Part shown: one piece after another, positions 40,728 through 48,718 of the stretch
Layout: each line of letters begins with the position of its first letter
How positions within the stretch are numbered: position 1 is the stretch's first letter
NCBI GenBank assembly: GCA_019119365.1
Contig: DWXD01000047.1
Coordinates: 1-64,000 of the forward strand
Reading direction: 5' to 3'
DNA length: 64,000 nucleotides
Source: Candidatus Gemmiger stercoripullorum
GTDB taxonomy: Bacteria > Bacillota > Clostridia > Oscillospirales > Ruminococcaceae
Program-made: the position numbers and the translations under genes
Notes under the pieces: generated by a model
The model's database searches: none
Told to the model about the DNA's origin: nothing
Seen by the model: only the letters and a program-made list of their open reading frames with translations

Positions 40728-42710
40728 TCAAAGGCTGTTTTCCTGCGGCAGCAGGCCGGTGCGGTAGGCGTCGACAAGGCGGCGCAGGTCGCCGATCATC
40801 TTCTGCAGCTCGCGGCCTTCGTCGGTGTCCAGCACAAGGATGCGGCGCGGCGCGGTGTAGATCGCGCGCGTTTTGGAGACGATGTCCTCGTCGTCGCGGA
40901 TGGCGGCGGCCGTGCTCTCAAACGGCTGGTGGGTGCGCAGCGTCAGGCCGTGGCTGCTGTACACCAGCGTGTACCCGGCAATGCCGGTGCGCCGGTGGTA
41001 GGCGCGGCAAAAGCCGCCGTCGATGACGACCAGGCGGCCGCCCGCCTTGACCGGGTCCTCGCCTTCGACCGCGCGCACCGGTACATGGCCGTTGAGGATG
41101 TGGCAGTTTTCGCCCTCAAGGCCGAATTCGGCCAGGATGCGCACAGCCGCCCAGGCGGAATCCGGCCCGCTGACCAGGCGGTAATAGGGGTTTTTGATCT
41201 CGGCGTGGGTGGCGGGGTCGGCGATATACAGCCGCTCGAAGGTGGTCATGGCGCTGCGGCCGAAGATCGGCGAGAGCGAGCCGCACCACAAATACCACAA
41301 AAAGTCCTGCCCGGCCTGGCGCGCGTGGCTGCCCACCGGGGCAAAGTAACCGTCGCGCGCGCGGCGGTCGCAGTAATCGAACAGCGCGCGGCCGCTGTAG
41401 GTGCGGCCCTCGAAGGTCTCCTCCGCAAAAGCGCCGTCCTCGGTCATCGGCACCGCGCCGTGGAACAGCAGGTTGCCGTTCATGACCTTGTACACCGCGC
41501 CGCGCGCATACAGGAAGCGGATGTGCCGCTGCAGGCGTTCGCTCTGGGTGAACGCCCGGACCAGCCCGTCGACAAGCTCCTGTTCCTCCGCGGTCAGGGC
41601 GGTGGGGTCGGCCGGGTCGACGGTGGGGAACTCGTTTTCCAGCAGCGGGTAGACCTTGCCGCCGCAGCGCACGGTGCCCGCGGCGTAGTCGATCTGGTTG
41701 AGATAGTCCCGCCCCTGCATGCCGAAATCCGGGTTGCGGGCGATGACCTGCGCTTCGAGCTTGAACAGCAGCAGCGTGACCGCCTTGTGCATACCCGCGT
41801 TGCGGCGCTGGGCGGCGGCGTTCTCATGCACGCGCGGGTCCAGGTGGGGCACCCAGCGCTCGGCCTGTTCGCCGCCGTAAACGCTGCTGGCCAGGCGCTC
41901 CAGCCCGCGCAGGCTGATGCCGTAGCCGGTCTCGATCAGATCAAGGTTGCCGTAAGCCAGCGAGGTTTTGAGCACCGTGAAGATGCACACCGGGCTGCCC
42001 GCGGCCGCACCCATCCACACAACGTCGTGGTTGCCCCACTGGATGTCGACGTCGTGGTGGGCCATGAGCTGGTCTAAAATCAGGTCCGGCCGCGGGCCGC
42101 GGTCGAACAGATCGCCGATGATGTGCAGCGTGTCCACCGCCAGGTGCTTGATGACCTGGCAGAAGCGGGTGATGTAGGCGTCGGCGCGGTCGTAGCGCAG
42201 GATGCTTTCGATGATCTGGCCGTAGTAGAGGTCTTTGTCGTGGTCCTCAAAGTGGGCGTGCAGAAGTTCGTCCAGGATATAGGCGCAGCTCTTGGGCAGG
42301 CAGCGGCGCACATGGGCGCGCGTGTGCTTGCTGGAAACCAGGCGGCAGACTTCGATCAGCCGCAAAAGCGTTTTGCGGTACCACGCGCCCAGGTCCTGCT
42401 GCGCAGCCTTGAGCTCGGGCAGCTTCTGCACGGGGTAGTACACGAGCGTGGCCAGTTCGGCGCGCTCGGCGGCGGGGACGTCCTCGCCCAGGACCTGGTC
42501 GATCTTTTCACGGATAACGCCGGAGGCGCTGTTGAGGATGTGCAAAAACGCCTCGTTCTCGCCGTGCAGATCGCTCATGAAATGCTCGGTGCCTTTGGGC
42601 AGGCGGGTGATGGCCTCGATGCGGATGATCTCGCTGGCCGCCGCCGCAATGGTGGGGAACTGCTGGGAAAGCACGCGCAGATAGCGCAGTTCTTCTTCGG
42701 TATAATTCAT
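40728..42710 (-). CDS. fbp: Fructose-1,6-bisphosphatase class III
   Basis: A 660-residue Firmicute-type FBPase that hydrolyses fructose 1,6-bisphosphate in gluconeogenesis. Metallophosphoesterase motifs are clear: HFMSDLHGENEAFLHIL near the N-terminus, IIGDLFDRGPRPDLILD, IQWGNHDVVWMG, ILNGHVPVR and VVIDGGFC. The length matches class III enzymes. The start MNYTEEELRYLRVL at 42710 follows AAGGAGGG. Gluconeogenesis is needed for growth on uronates, which fits the rest of the window. Confidence 0.95.
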   Translation of the reverse strand: MNYTEEELRYLRVLSQQFPTIAAAASEIIRIEAITRLPKGTEHFMSDLHGENEAFLHILNSASGVIREKIDQVLGEDVPAAERAELATLVYYPVQKLPELKAAQQDLGAWYRKTLLRLIEVCRLVSSKHTRAHVRRCLPKSCAYILDELLHAHFEDHDKDLYYGQIIESILRYDRADAYITRFCQVIKHLAVDTLHIIGDLFDRGPRPDLILDQLMAHHDVDIQWGNHDVVWMGAAAGSPVCIFTVLKTSLAYGNLDLIETGYGISLRGLERLASSVYGGEQAERWVPHLDPRVHENAAAQRRNAGMHKAVTLLLFKLEAQVIARNPDFGMQGRDYLNQIDYAAGTVRCGGKVYPLLENEFPTVDPADPTALTAEEQELVDGLVRAFTQSERLQRHIRFLYARGAVYKVMNGNLLFHGAVPMTEDGAFAEETFEGRTYSGRALFDYCDRRARDGYFAPVGSHARQAGQDFLWYLWCGSLSPIFGRSAMTTFERLYIADPATHAEIKNPYYRLVSGPDSAWAAVRILAEFGLEGENCHILNGHVPVRAVEGEDPVKAGGRLVVIDGGFCRAYHRRTGIAGYTLVYSSHGLTLRTHQPFESTAAAIRDDEDIVSKTRAIYTAPRRILVLDTDEGRELQKMIGDLRRLVDAYRTGLLPQENSL

Positions 42711-42798
42711 GGGGCCGCCCTCCTTCTGCTGCGTTTTTTCTGTTTCAGTTGGTTTTATTCTACCATGAAAGAGGGCGAAAGTCACCTGTTTTCAGCAA

Positions 42799-44175
42799 TT
42801 ACAGGCGGGCTTTTTGCAGCCAGCGGCCGCGCAGCAGGCGCACAAGGAACAGCACGCCGCGCACGCACAGCTCAAAGCACATGGCAAACCACACGCCGGG
42901 CAAACCGAACCGCGGGGCCAGCACCGCCGCCAGCGTGATGCGCACGCCCCACATGCTGACGAGGTTGAGGACGCTGGGCACCAGCGTGTCGCCCGCGCCG
43001 CGCAGCGCGCCCGCCGCCACGATGGAGGCCGCGAACAGCGGTTCGGCAAAGGCTTCGATGCGCAGCACCTGCACGCCCAGCGCGCGCACGGTGGCGTCCG
43101 GCGTGAGGATGCGGAACAGCCACGGCGCGCCGGCGTACATCAAAACGGCCGTCAGGCCCATGACCGCCATGCCCAGCGCCGTGGACAGCCAGGCGAAGCG
43201 TTTGGCGCGGCCCTTATGCCCTGCGCCAAGGCTCTGGCCGACCAGCGTGGTGGCCGCGGCCGAGATGCCGTAGCCCGGCATGTAGCACAGGCTTTCGGCC
43301 GTGACGGCCAGCGAGTTGGCCGCAACGGCGATGGTGCCCAGCGGCGAGACGATGCGGGTGGCCGCGATCTGCGCGGCGCTCAAGGTGACGCGCTCGACCG
43401 CCGCCGGGATGGCGATGCGCGCAGCCGTGCGCAGGCAGGCGGCGTCCGGCCGCCAGCTGCCGCCCACATGGCGCAGGCGCGGGGCCCGGAACAGCACGGT
43501 CCACAGCATGAGCAGCGCGACCACGGCCTGCGCCAGCGCCGTGCCCAGCGCCGCGCCGGCCACGCCCATCCCCGCGCCGGGCAGGCGCACCGGCCCCAGG
43601 GAAAAGCCGGGGAAAATCAGAAAGGCGTTGAAAATGACATCCAGCACGCACATGAGCACATTGAGAACGCTGGGCGTGCGCATATCGCCGCTGCACTGCA
43701 GGATCATGCCGAACATCTGCTGTACAAGCAGCGCGGGCAGCGCGCAGGCATAGATGAAGAAATAGGCCGCGGCGTCGGGGCGGATGTCCGCCGCGCCGCC
43801 GAGCCAGACCGGCAGCGGGGCGCTGATGGCGACGCCGAGGGCCGCGAGCAGCAGCCCGAACCACAGCGAAAAGACGGCGGCCTGCCGCACGACGGCGCGG
43901 GCGCGCGCGTCGTCCCCCGCGCCGATGCGGTGGGCCACCTGCACAGAAAAGCCGGTGGCCGCGGCCGAGCACAGCCCGCCCAGCAGCCAGGTGGTGCTGG
44001 CCACCAGGCCGATGGCCGCCGAAGCGTTGGCTCCGAGGCTGCCGACCATGGTGGCGTCGATATACTGCATGGCGGTGGAAGAAAGCTGCGCGAGCACGGC
44101 CGGGATGCTCAGGCGCACGACCGCGCCGAGCTGGCCGCGCAGCGTGGCGGTATCAAACAGGGATGTCGCGGGCAT
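42799..44175 (-). CDS. MATE family efflux transporter
   Basis: A 458-residue protein with twelve membrane helices in two six-helix halves. The start RGQLGAVVRLSIPAVLAQLSSTAMQYIDATMVG and the mid-part QCSGDMRTPSVLNVLM, repeated in the second half as RGAGDTLVPSVLNLVS, are MATE hallmarks. It should export organic cations, drugs or metabolites using a Na+ or H+ gradient. The ATG at 44175 follows GGAGG. It lies 88 bp before the start of fbp in the opposite reading order and appears to be its own unit. Confidence 0.9.
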   Translation of the reverse strand: MPATSLFDTATLRGQLGAVVRLSIPAVLAQLSSTAMQYIDATMVGSLGANASAAIGLVASTTWLLGGLCSAAATGFSVQVAHRIGAGDDARARAVVRQAAVFSLWFGLLLAALGVAISAPLPVWLGGAADIRPDAAAYFFIYACALPALLVQQMFGMILQCSGDMRTPSVLNVLMCVLDVIFNAFLIFPGFSLGPVRLPGAGMGVAGAALGTALAQAVVALLMLWTVLFRAPRLRHVGGSWRPDAACLRTAARIAIPAAVERVTLSAAQIAATRIVSPLGTIAVAANSLAVTAESLCYMPGYGISAAATTLVGQSLGAGHKGRAKRFAWLSTALGMAVMGLTAVLMYAGAPWLFRILTPDATVRALGVQVLRIEAFAEPLFAASIVAAGALRGAGDTLVPSVLNLVSMWGVRITLAAVLAPRFGLPGVWFAMCFELCVRGVLFLVRLLRGRWLQKARL

Positions 44176-44337
44176 GGGGGAAAGCCTCCTGCAAAACACA
44201 TAAAATCGCGGCGGGCCGCAAACCGCCCGCCGTCTTCCATCTTAACGTGCGCGGGCGGCGGCGTCAAGTGCGCACGGTTCACAAAATATTCAATGTTTTT
44301 CCACACATAACGCGCACTTTTCCCCCGCAAAAAGGCT

Positions 44338-44365
44338 TTGCAAGGGCGGGCGTTTGTGGTATAGT
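44338..44365 (+). promoter_or_regulatory. Promoter of the TauE/SafE - sulfotransferase pair
   Basis: TTGCAA (44338-44343), 16-bp spacer, TATAGT (44360-44365). Confidence 0.65.
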
Positions 44366-44448
44366 ATGCTTATGTATCGCCCGCCGCCCGGCGGCGGGCC
44401 GTACTGCGATTTTGGGGCGCCGCCAGGCGCCCTGGGAGGCCCGACCGT

Positions 44449-45225
44449 TTGAACGAATACTTATACGAAGTCTGGATCTGTTTCCTGGCCGGGGCCGGGG
44501 CCGGCATCGGCACCGGGTTTGCGGGCATGAGCGCCGCGACGGTCATCACGCCGATGCTGGTGACGTTTTTGCATGTGGACGCCTACAGCGCCATCGGCAT
44601 CGCTTTGGCCAGCGACGTGCTGGCCAGCGCCGCCAGCGCCTGGACCTACGCCAAAAACCGCTGCATCGACATCCGCAACGGGCTGGTGATGATGGTCAGC
44701 GTGCTGGTCATGACGACGGTGGGCAGCTGGCTTTCGACGCTGGTCCCCAGCACGACGCTGGGCGACACTTCGGTATTGATGCTGCTGGTGCTGGGGCTCA
44801 AATTCCTGTTCATCCCCGTGACTTCGACCCGGCGCACGCTGGAGGGCGAATCGCTGGCCGTGCGCGTTGTCAAGGGCGTGGCGGGCGGCACCGTGATCGG
44901 GCTGATCTGCGGGTTCTTCGGCGCGGGCGGCGGCATGATGATGCTGCTGGTGCTGACCTCGGTGCTGGGGTATGAGCTCAAGACCGCCGTGGGCACAAGC
45001 GTGTTCATCATGACCTTCTCGGCGCTGACCGGCGCGGCCAGCCACTTTGCGCTGGGTTCCAGCCCGCGGCTGGATATCCTGCTTTTGTGTATCGTGTTCA
45101 CGCTGGGCTGGGCCCAGGTGGCCGCGCGCATTGCCAACCGGGCCAGTACGCTGCTGCTCAACCGCATGACCGGCGCGGTGCTGACCGTGCTGGGCGCGGT
45201 GCTGATCGTGATCAATTACAGCTGA
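44449..45225 (+). CDS. TauE/SafE family sulfite / organosulfonate exporter
   Basis: A 258-residue membrane protein with eight predicted helices in two related halves. The first half has GAGAGIGTGFAGMSAATVITPML and the second CGFFGAGGGMMMLLVLTSVLGYELKTAVGTSVFIM, both family motifs (PF01925). It starts at TTG (44449) with a GGGAGG site. Members move sulfite, sulfoacetate or other organosulfur anions. It is followed after 31 bp by an arylsulfate sulfotransferase gene, which supports a sulfur-related cargo. Confidence 0.85.
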   Translation: MNEYLYEVWICFLAGAGAGIGTGFAGMSAATVITPMLVTFLHVDAYSAIGIALASDVLASAASAWTYAKNRCIDIRNGLVMMVSVLVMTTVGSWLSTLVPSTTLGDTSVLMLLVLGLKFLFIPVTSTRRTLEGESLAVRVVKGVAGGTVIGLICGFFGAGGGMMMLLVLTSVLGYELKTAVGTSVFIMTFSALTGAASHFALGSSPRLDILLLCIVFTLGWAQVAARIANRASTLLLNRMTGAVLTVLGAVLIVINYS

Positions 45226-45256
45226 CATTTGTCTGGCGGCCGAGCGAAAGGAGCTT

Positions 45257-47050
45257 GTGAGTAAAATGGAACCAACCACACAGAACCCCCGCAAAAAGAA
45301 ATGGCCGCTGATCGTGCTGGCCGTGGTGGCGGTGCTGGCTGTCGCCACGCCGTTCGTGGTGCTGGGCGTGTCCAAGCTGTTCACCGCGCAGGAGAGCGTG
45401 GTGCGCAGCGAATGGGAGATCGACGCGGGCGAGGCGATCGGCCGCAACGACGAGCAGCGCATCGAATACGCCGAGGCCGACCTGGGCGAAGGCGGCCTGC
45501 GCGCGCTGTACCTGGTGCCGGACGACCTTGAGGAGGAGGGTTTCACCTTCTACGATACCGGCGTGCAGCAGCGGCTGTATGCGGCGCTGCAGACGCTCAA
45601 GGACGGCACGACGGCCTGGACGGCCAACAACCCGCTGGCGGTGGTCAACCCGTTCGGCACCGGCAGCAACGGGCTGTACCTGTATTTCACGACCGACATG
45701 GCCACCCGCGTGCGCTACACCGTGCATGTGGAGGATGAGAGCATCCCCGATTTCACCGCCGTCGCCGCCGACGCGAGCGGCCAGACCCACAGCCGCGTGC
45801 ACGAACTGCAGCTGATCGGCCTGGTGCCGGGCGAGACCAACGAAGTGACGCTGGAGATCCTGGGGTCCTGGGGCAACCTGCGCCAGACCGTGCGTTTCAC
45901 CGTGACGATGCCCGAGCCCGAATCCGGCTATGACACGGCGCTGGAAACCACCGACGGCAGCTCCGGGGCGGCGCTGTCCGACGGGCTTTTCACCATGATG
46001 CGCGTCAACGGCTACCTGGGCTACGGCTTTATGTACGACAACGCCGGTATCCTGCGCTATGAGATGGTGCTGGAAGGCTACGGCCTGGACCGCGTGCTTC
46101 CGTATGAAAACGACATCATCACCTGCGTATCCTCGACCAAGCTCGCGCGCATCGACGGGCTGGGGCAGGTCGTGCAGGTGTATGAGCTGGACGGCTACGA
46201 GCTGCACCACGACATCGGCTTCGGACAGGACGGCGAGCTGCTGGCCCTGGCCGAGGACGCCGAGGGCGAGACGGTGGAGGACAAAGTCCTTTCGATCGAC
46301 CTTGCGACCGGCGAAGTGACCGAGCTGCTCGATTTCACCGAGGTGCTCTCCGGCTACTTTGAGATGACCCGCCCTGTTTCGGCCACCGACGATTTCTTCT
46401 GGCAGGCGGGCGAGTGGGACTGGATTCACTTAAACAGCCTGCAGTACATGGAGGCGGACGACAGCCTGATCGTCTCCTCGCGCGAGACTTCGACCATCAT
46501 CAAGGTCAAGAACATCCACACCGCCCCCGAACCCGACTGGCTGGCCGGGGACGAGCGGTTCTGGGCCGACACGCCCTATGCCGAACTGTGCCTTGCGCCG
46601 GAGAACGATTTTGTGCCGCAGTACGGCCAGCACTGCGTTGAGTTCTGGCACGCGGACGAGAGCGGCACAGCCGGCGTGTACGAGCTGATCCTGTACAACA
46701 ACAACTACTGGTCGCTGAACACGCGCGACGGCTACGAGCCGGAGCTGGCCGAGAGCGTCGGCACCGACCTGTACGGCACCGGCGAGGAAAAGAGCCAGGT
46801 GTATGTGTACAAGATCGACGAGAACGCGCGCACGTTTGCGCTGGAATCCTCCTTCGACGTGCCGTATTCCTCCATCGTGTCCAACGGCACCCCGCTGAGC
46901 GGCGGGAACTGGGTGGTCAACAGCGGCATCTCGATGGTGTTCGGCGAATACGACGAGAGCGGCGCGCTGATCCGCGAGTATGCCTACGAGTGCACGATGC
47001 AGAATTACCGCACCTTCAAGTACGATTACAGCGGGTTCTGGTTCATGTAA
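45257..47050 (+). CDS. Membrane-anchored arylsulfate sulfotransferase (ASST family)
   Basis: A 597-residue protein. A basic N-terminus and one helix (about 15-37) anchor it, with the bulk outside. Residues about 85-205 resemble the N-terminal beta domain of AssT and the rest a six-bladed propeller. The four residues I know to be catalytic in E. coli AssT (His252, His356, Arg374, His436) appear to have counterparts: His317/His318 in ELHHDIGF, His391 in DWIHLNSL, Arg409 in SSRETSTI and His459 in YGQHCVEF. The 18-residue spacing between the second His and the Arg is identical. It would pass sulfate from one phenol to another without PAPS. The start may be GTG 45257 or ATG 45266. Confidence 0.85.
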   Translation: MSKMEPTTQNPRKKKWPLIVLAVVAVLAVATPFVVLGVSKLFTAQESVVRSEWEIDAGEAIGRNDEQRIEYAEADLGEGGLRALYLVPDDLEEEGFTFYDTGVQQRLYAALQTLKDGTTAWTANNPLAVVNPFGTGSNGLYLYFTTDMATRVRYTVHVEDESIPDFTAVAADASGQTHSRVHELQLIGLVPGETNEVTLEILGSWGNLRQTVRFTVTMPEPESGYDTALETTDGSSGAALSDGLFTMMRVNGYLGYGFMYDNAGILRYEMVLEGYGLDRVLPYENDIITCVSSTKLARIDGLGQVVQVYELDGYELHHDIGFGQDGELLALAEDAEGETVEDKVLSIDLATGEVTELLDFTEVLSGYFEMTRPVSATDDFFWQAGEWDWIHLNSLQYMEADDSLIVSSRETSTIIKVKNIHTAPEPDWLAGDERFWADTPYAELCLAPENDFVPQYGQHCVEFWHADESGTAGVYELILYNNNYWSLNTRDGYEPELAESVGTDLYGTGEEKSQVYVYKIDENARTFALESSFDVPYSSIVSNGTPLSGGNWVVNSGISMVFGEYDESGALIREYAYECTMQNYRTFKYDYSGFWFM

Positions 47051-47090
47051 AGCCCCGCCAAAAAGCATAGAGAAAAACACAAAACAAAAG

Positions 47091-47126
47091 CCCCGCCGTG
47101 CCAACGCACGGCGGGGTTTTGTTTTT
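47091..47126. terminator. Bidirectional terminator between sulfotransferase and ferredoxin genes
   Basis: 11-bp arms CCCCGCCGTGC (47091-47101) and GCACGGCGGGG (47106-47116), followed by TTTTGTTTTT on the plus strand and preceded by AAAACAAAAG, which gives a T run on the minus strand. Confidence 0.9.
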
Positions 47127-47140
47127 CGCGTTCCGAAAAA

Positions 47141-47308
47141 TTATTCCGGCTGGATCGCGCCGGTGGGGCAGACGCCCTCGCAGGCGCCGCAATCGACGCA
47201 GGCAGAAGCGTCCACAACAGCCTTGTCGGCCATGCTGATGGCACCGACCGGGCAGGTGTCAACGCAAGCGCCGCAAGCAACGCACTCGCTGGAAACGGTA
47301 TGAGCCAT
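47141..47308 (-). CDS. Two-[4Fe-4S] ferredoxin
   Basis: A 55-residue clostridial-type ferredoxin, below the usual size cut-off for gene finding. It has two cluster motifs of the form C-x2-C-x2-C-x3-C-P: ECVACGACVDTCPVGAI (about 8-24) and ACVDCGACEGVCPTGAI (about 36-52). It carries low-potential electrons for pyruvate:ferredoxin oxidoreductase, hydrogenase or Rnf-type systems in anaerobes. An AAGGAG site precedes the ATG at 47308 and a good promoter lies upstream. Confidence 0.96.
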   Translation of the reverse strand: MAHTVSSECVACGACVDTCPVGAISMADKAVVDASACVDCGACEGVCPTGAIQPE

Positions 47309-47405
47309 GGTGAAACTCCTTATCTCCGTGCGGTTTTTATTCCCCCGCCGCCGCTCTGCACGGTAAACGCCGGTTGGTACGCGGGGCGGGCCCCGCGTTT
47401 TCCCT

Positions 47406-47435
47406 ATTGTAGCACCCAGCCGGGCGGTTATTCAA
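47406..47435 (-). promoter_or_regulatory. Ferredoxin promoter
   Basis: On the minus strand, TTGAAT (47435-47430), 18-bp spacer, TACAAT (47411-47406). It lies in the 311-bp gap 47309-47619, which otherwise holds only the orphan promoter at 47564-47592. Confidence 0.65.
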
Positions 47436-47563
47436 GCCTAACTTGCCTGCGTTTTGTGCTTTCTGCCCACAAAAGCGCCCGCCGCAAAAGTCAGCGCCGT
47501 GCAACTTTTTTTACCGTGGCGGCAAAAGGGGCGGCAAAAGGGCCTGCGCAGCCGTGTTTTTGC

Positions 47564-47592
47564 TTGCAGGGCGGCGCAAAACATGCTATAAT
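47564..47592 (+). promoter_or_regulatory. Orphan promoter facing the araC-type gene
   Basis: TTGCAG (47564-47569), 17-bp spacer, TATAAT (47587-47592) with extended TGC. It points into the 3' end of the minus-strand AraC gene and has no plus-strand gene behind it before uxuB more than 1 kb away. Confidence 0.55.
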
Positions 47593-47619
47593 GGCTCTAA
47601 TGCGAACCGCACAGTTTTT

Positions 47620-48492
47620 TTACCCGATTTTCTGTACGCTTTGGGCATATTGCCGCGGCGTGGCGCCGTATTCGCTGCGGAAGGCGCGGTAAAAATTGGC
47701 ATAGTCGCCAAAGCCGCAGTAGCCGCAGGCTTCGCTGGGGGCCACGCCGCCCGCCAGCAGCTGTTTGGCGATCAGCAGCCGTTTTTGCAGGATATAGCGG
47801 TGCACCGTCGTGCCCATCTGGGCGTCAAATTTGCGCAGCAGGTGGTACTTGCTGATGAAAAATTTCTCCGCCAGCAGGTCCAGCGTCAGCGGCTCGTTGT
47901 AGTGTTCGTTGATGTAGCTGACCACCGCGTCGACGACCTGGTCGGTCGAGCAGTCGGCCGTCTGCTGGCCGCGGCGCTCGGCGGCGGCGCGGTTGAGCTC
48001 CACAAGCAGCTCGACCAGGCAGCCGGCGGCGAGCAGGTCGCTGCCGTAAGCGTCCTGCTGGTGCAGTTCGCCCAGGCGTTCCAGGCGGCGGCGCATCTCG
48101 GCGCTGCCCGCGCCGGGCAGCCGCAGCAGGTTGGTGTGGCCGGGCACCGTGGTGTCAAAACAGCGTGTGAGGCTGGTGCGGGGGCTGGACAGGCTCTCCA
48201 GGTAGGCGCGCGCGGCCCACAGCACGATGCGCTCATACGGCTCGGCATCGGTCACGATGCGCGCCTGGTGCAGCTCCAGCGGGCTGACCAGCATGATATC
48301 GCCGGGGCGCATCCGGTACAGGTGGTTTTCCACCGTGTAGCTGACCTGCCCGCGCAGAAGCAGATAGATCTCGTAAAAATCATGGTGGTGCAGCGCCACT
48401 TCGTTCATGTAGGTGCTGCGGTAGCGGTAGACCTCGAAGTCGCCGGCGATCATGGTCTGGCGGCGCGTGTAGGGCTGAAACTGGGCGGACAA
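47620..48492 (-). CDS. AraC-family transcriptional regulator
   Basis: A 290-residue regulator. The N-terminal cupin-like domain (about 15-150) has NEVALHHHDFYEIYLLLRG and PGDIMLVSPLELHQ, typical of ligand-sensing AraC proteins. The C-terminal pair of helix-turn-helix motifs (about 190-288) has LTLDLLAEKFFISKYHLLRKFDAQMG and the signature ACGYCGFGDYANFYRAFRSEYGATPRQYA. It is divergent from uxuB-uxuA, so it probably activates these genes in response to a uronate-pathway intermediate. Confidence 0.9.
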   Translation of the reverse strand: MSAQFQPYTRRQTMIAGDFEVYRYRSTYMNEVALHHHDFYEIYLLLRGQVSYTVENHLYRMRPGDIMLVSPLELHQARIVTDAEPYERIVLWAARAYLESLSSPRTSLTRCFDTTVPGHTNLLRLPGAGSAEMRRRLERLGELHQQDAYGSDLLAAGCLVELLVELNRAAAERRGQQTADCSTDQVVDAVVSYINEHYNEPLTLDLLAEKFFISKYHLLRKFDAQMGTTVHRYILQKRLLIAKQLLAGGVAPSEACGYCGFGDYANFYRAFRSEYGATPRQYAQSVQKIG

Positions 48493-48537
48493 ACGCCTTC
48501 CCCCTTTCCTGTTTGGCGGCGGGCTGCGCCTGATCGT

Positions 48538-48566
48538 ATTCTATCGCAATTTTTACAAGCTTTCAA
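48538..48566 (-). promoter_or_regulatory. araC-type gene promoter
   Basis: On the minus strand, TTGAAA (48566-48561), 17-bp spacer, TAGAAT (48543-48538). Confidence 0.65.
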
Positions 48567-48580
48567 GCAATCTCTTCAAT

Positions 48581-48608
48581 TTTCGTTGCAAAAAAGCCAG
48601 TGTATACT
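48581..48608 (+). promoter_or_regulatory. uxuB-uxuA promoter, weak -35
   Basis: TATACT (48603-48608) is a good -10 box, but the best -35 at a workable distance is TTTCGT (48581-48586, 16-bp spacer). A poor -35 next to AT-rich sequence fits an activator-dependent promoter, presumably driven by the divergent AraC protein. Confidence 0.45.
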
Positions 48609-48718
48609 AAGAGCATGACAGGGGCCGGAACGCCCCGGGCATGCTCAAGGGTATAGCGGGCGGTGTCTGGCCGCCCGTTCCCCAGCATAAAAGGCAATAA
48701 TAAGGAGTGTGTATCATT

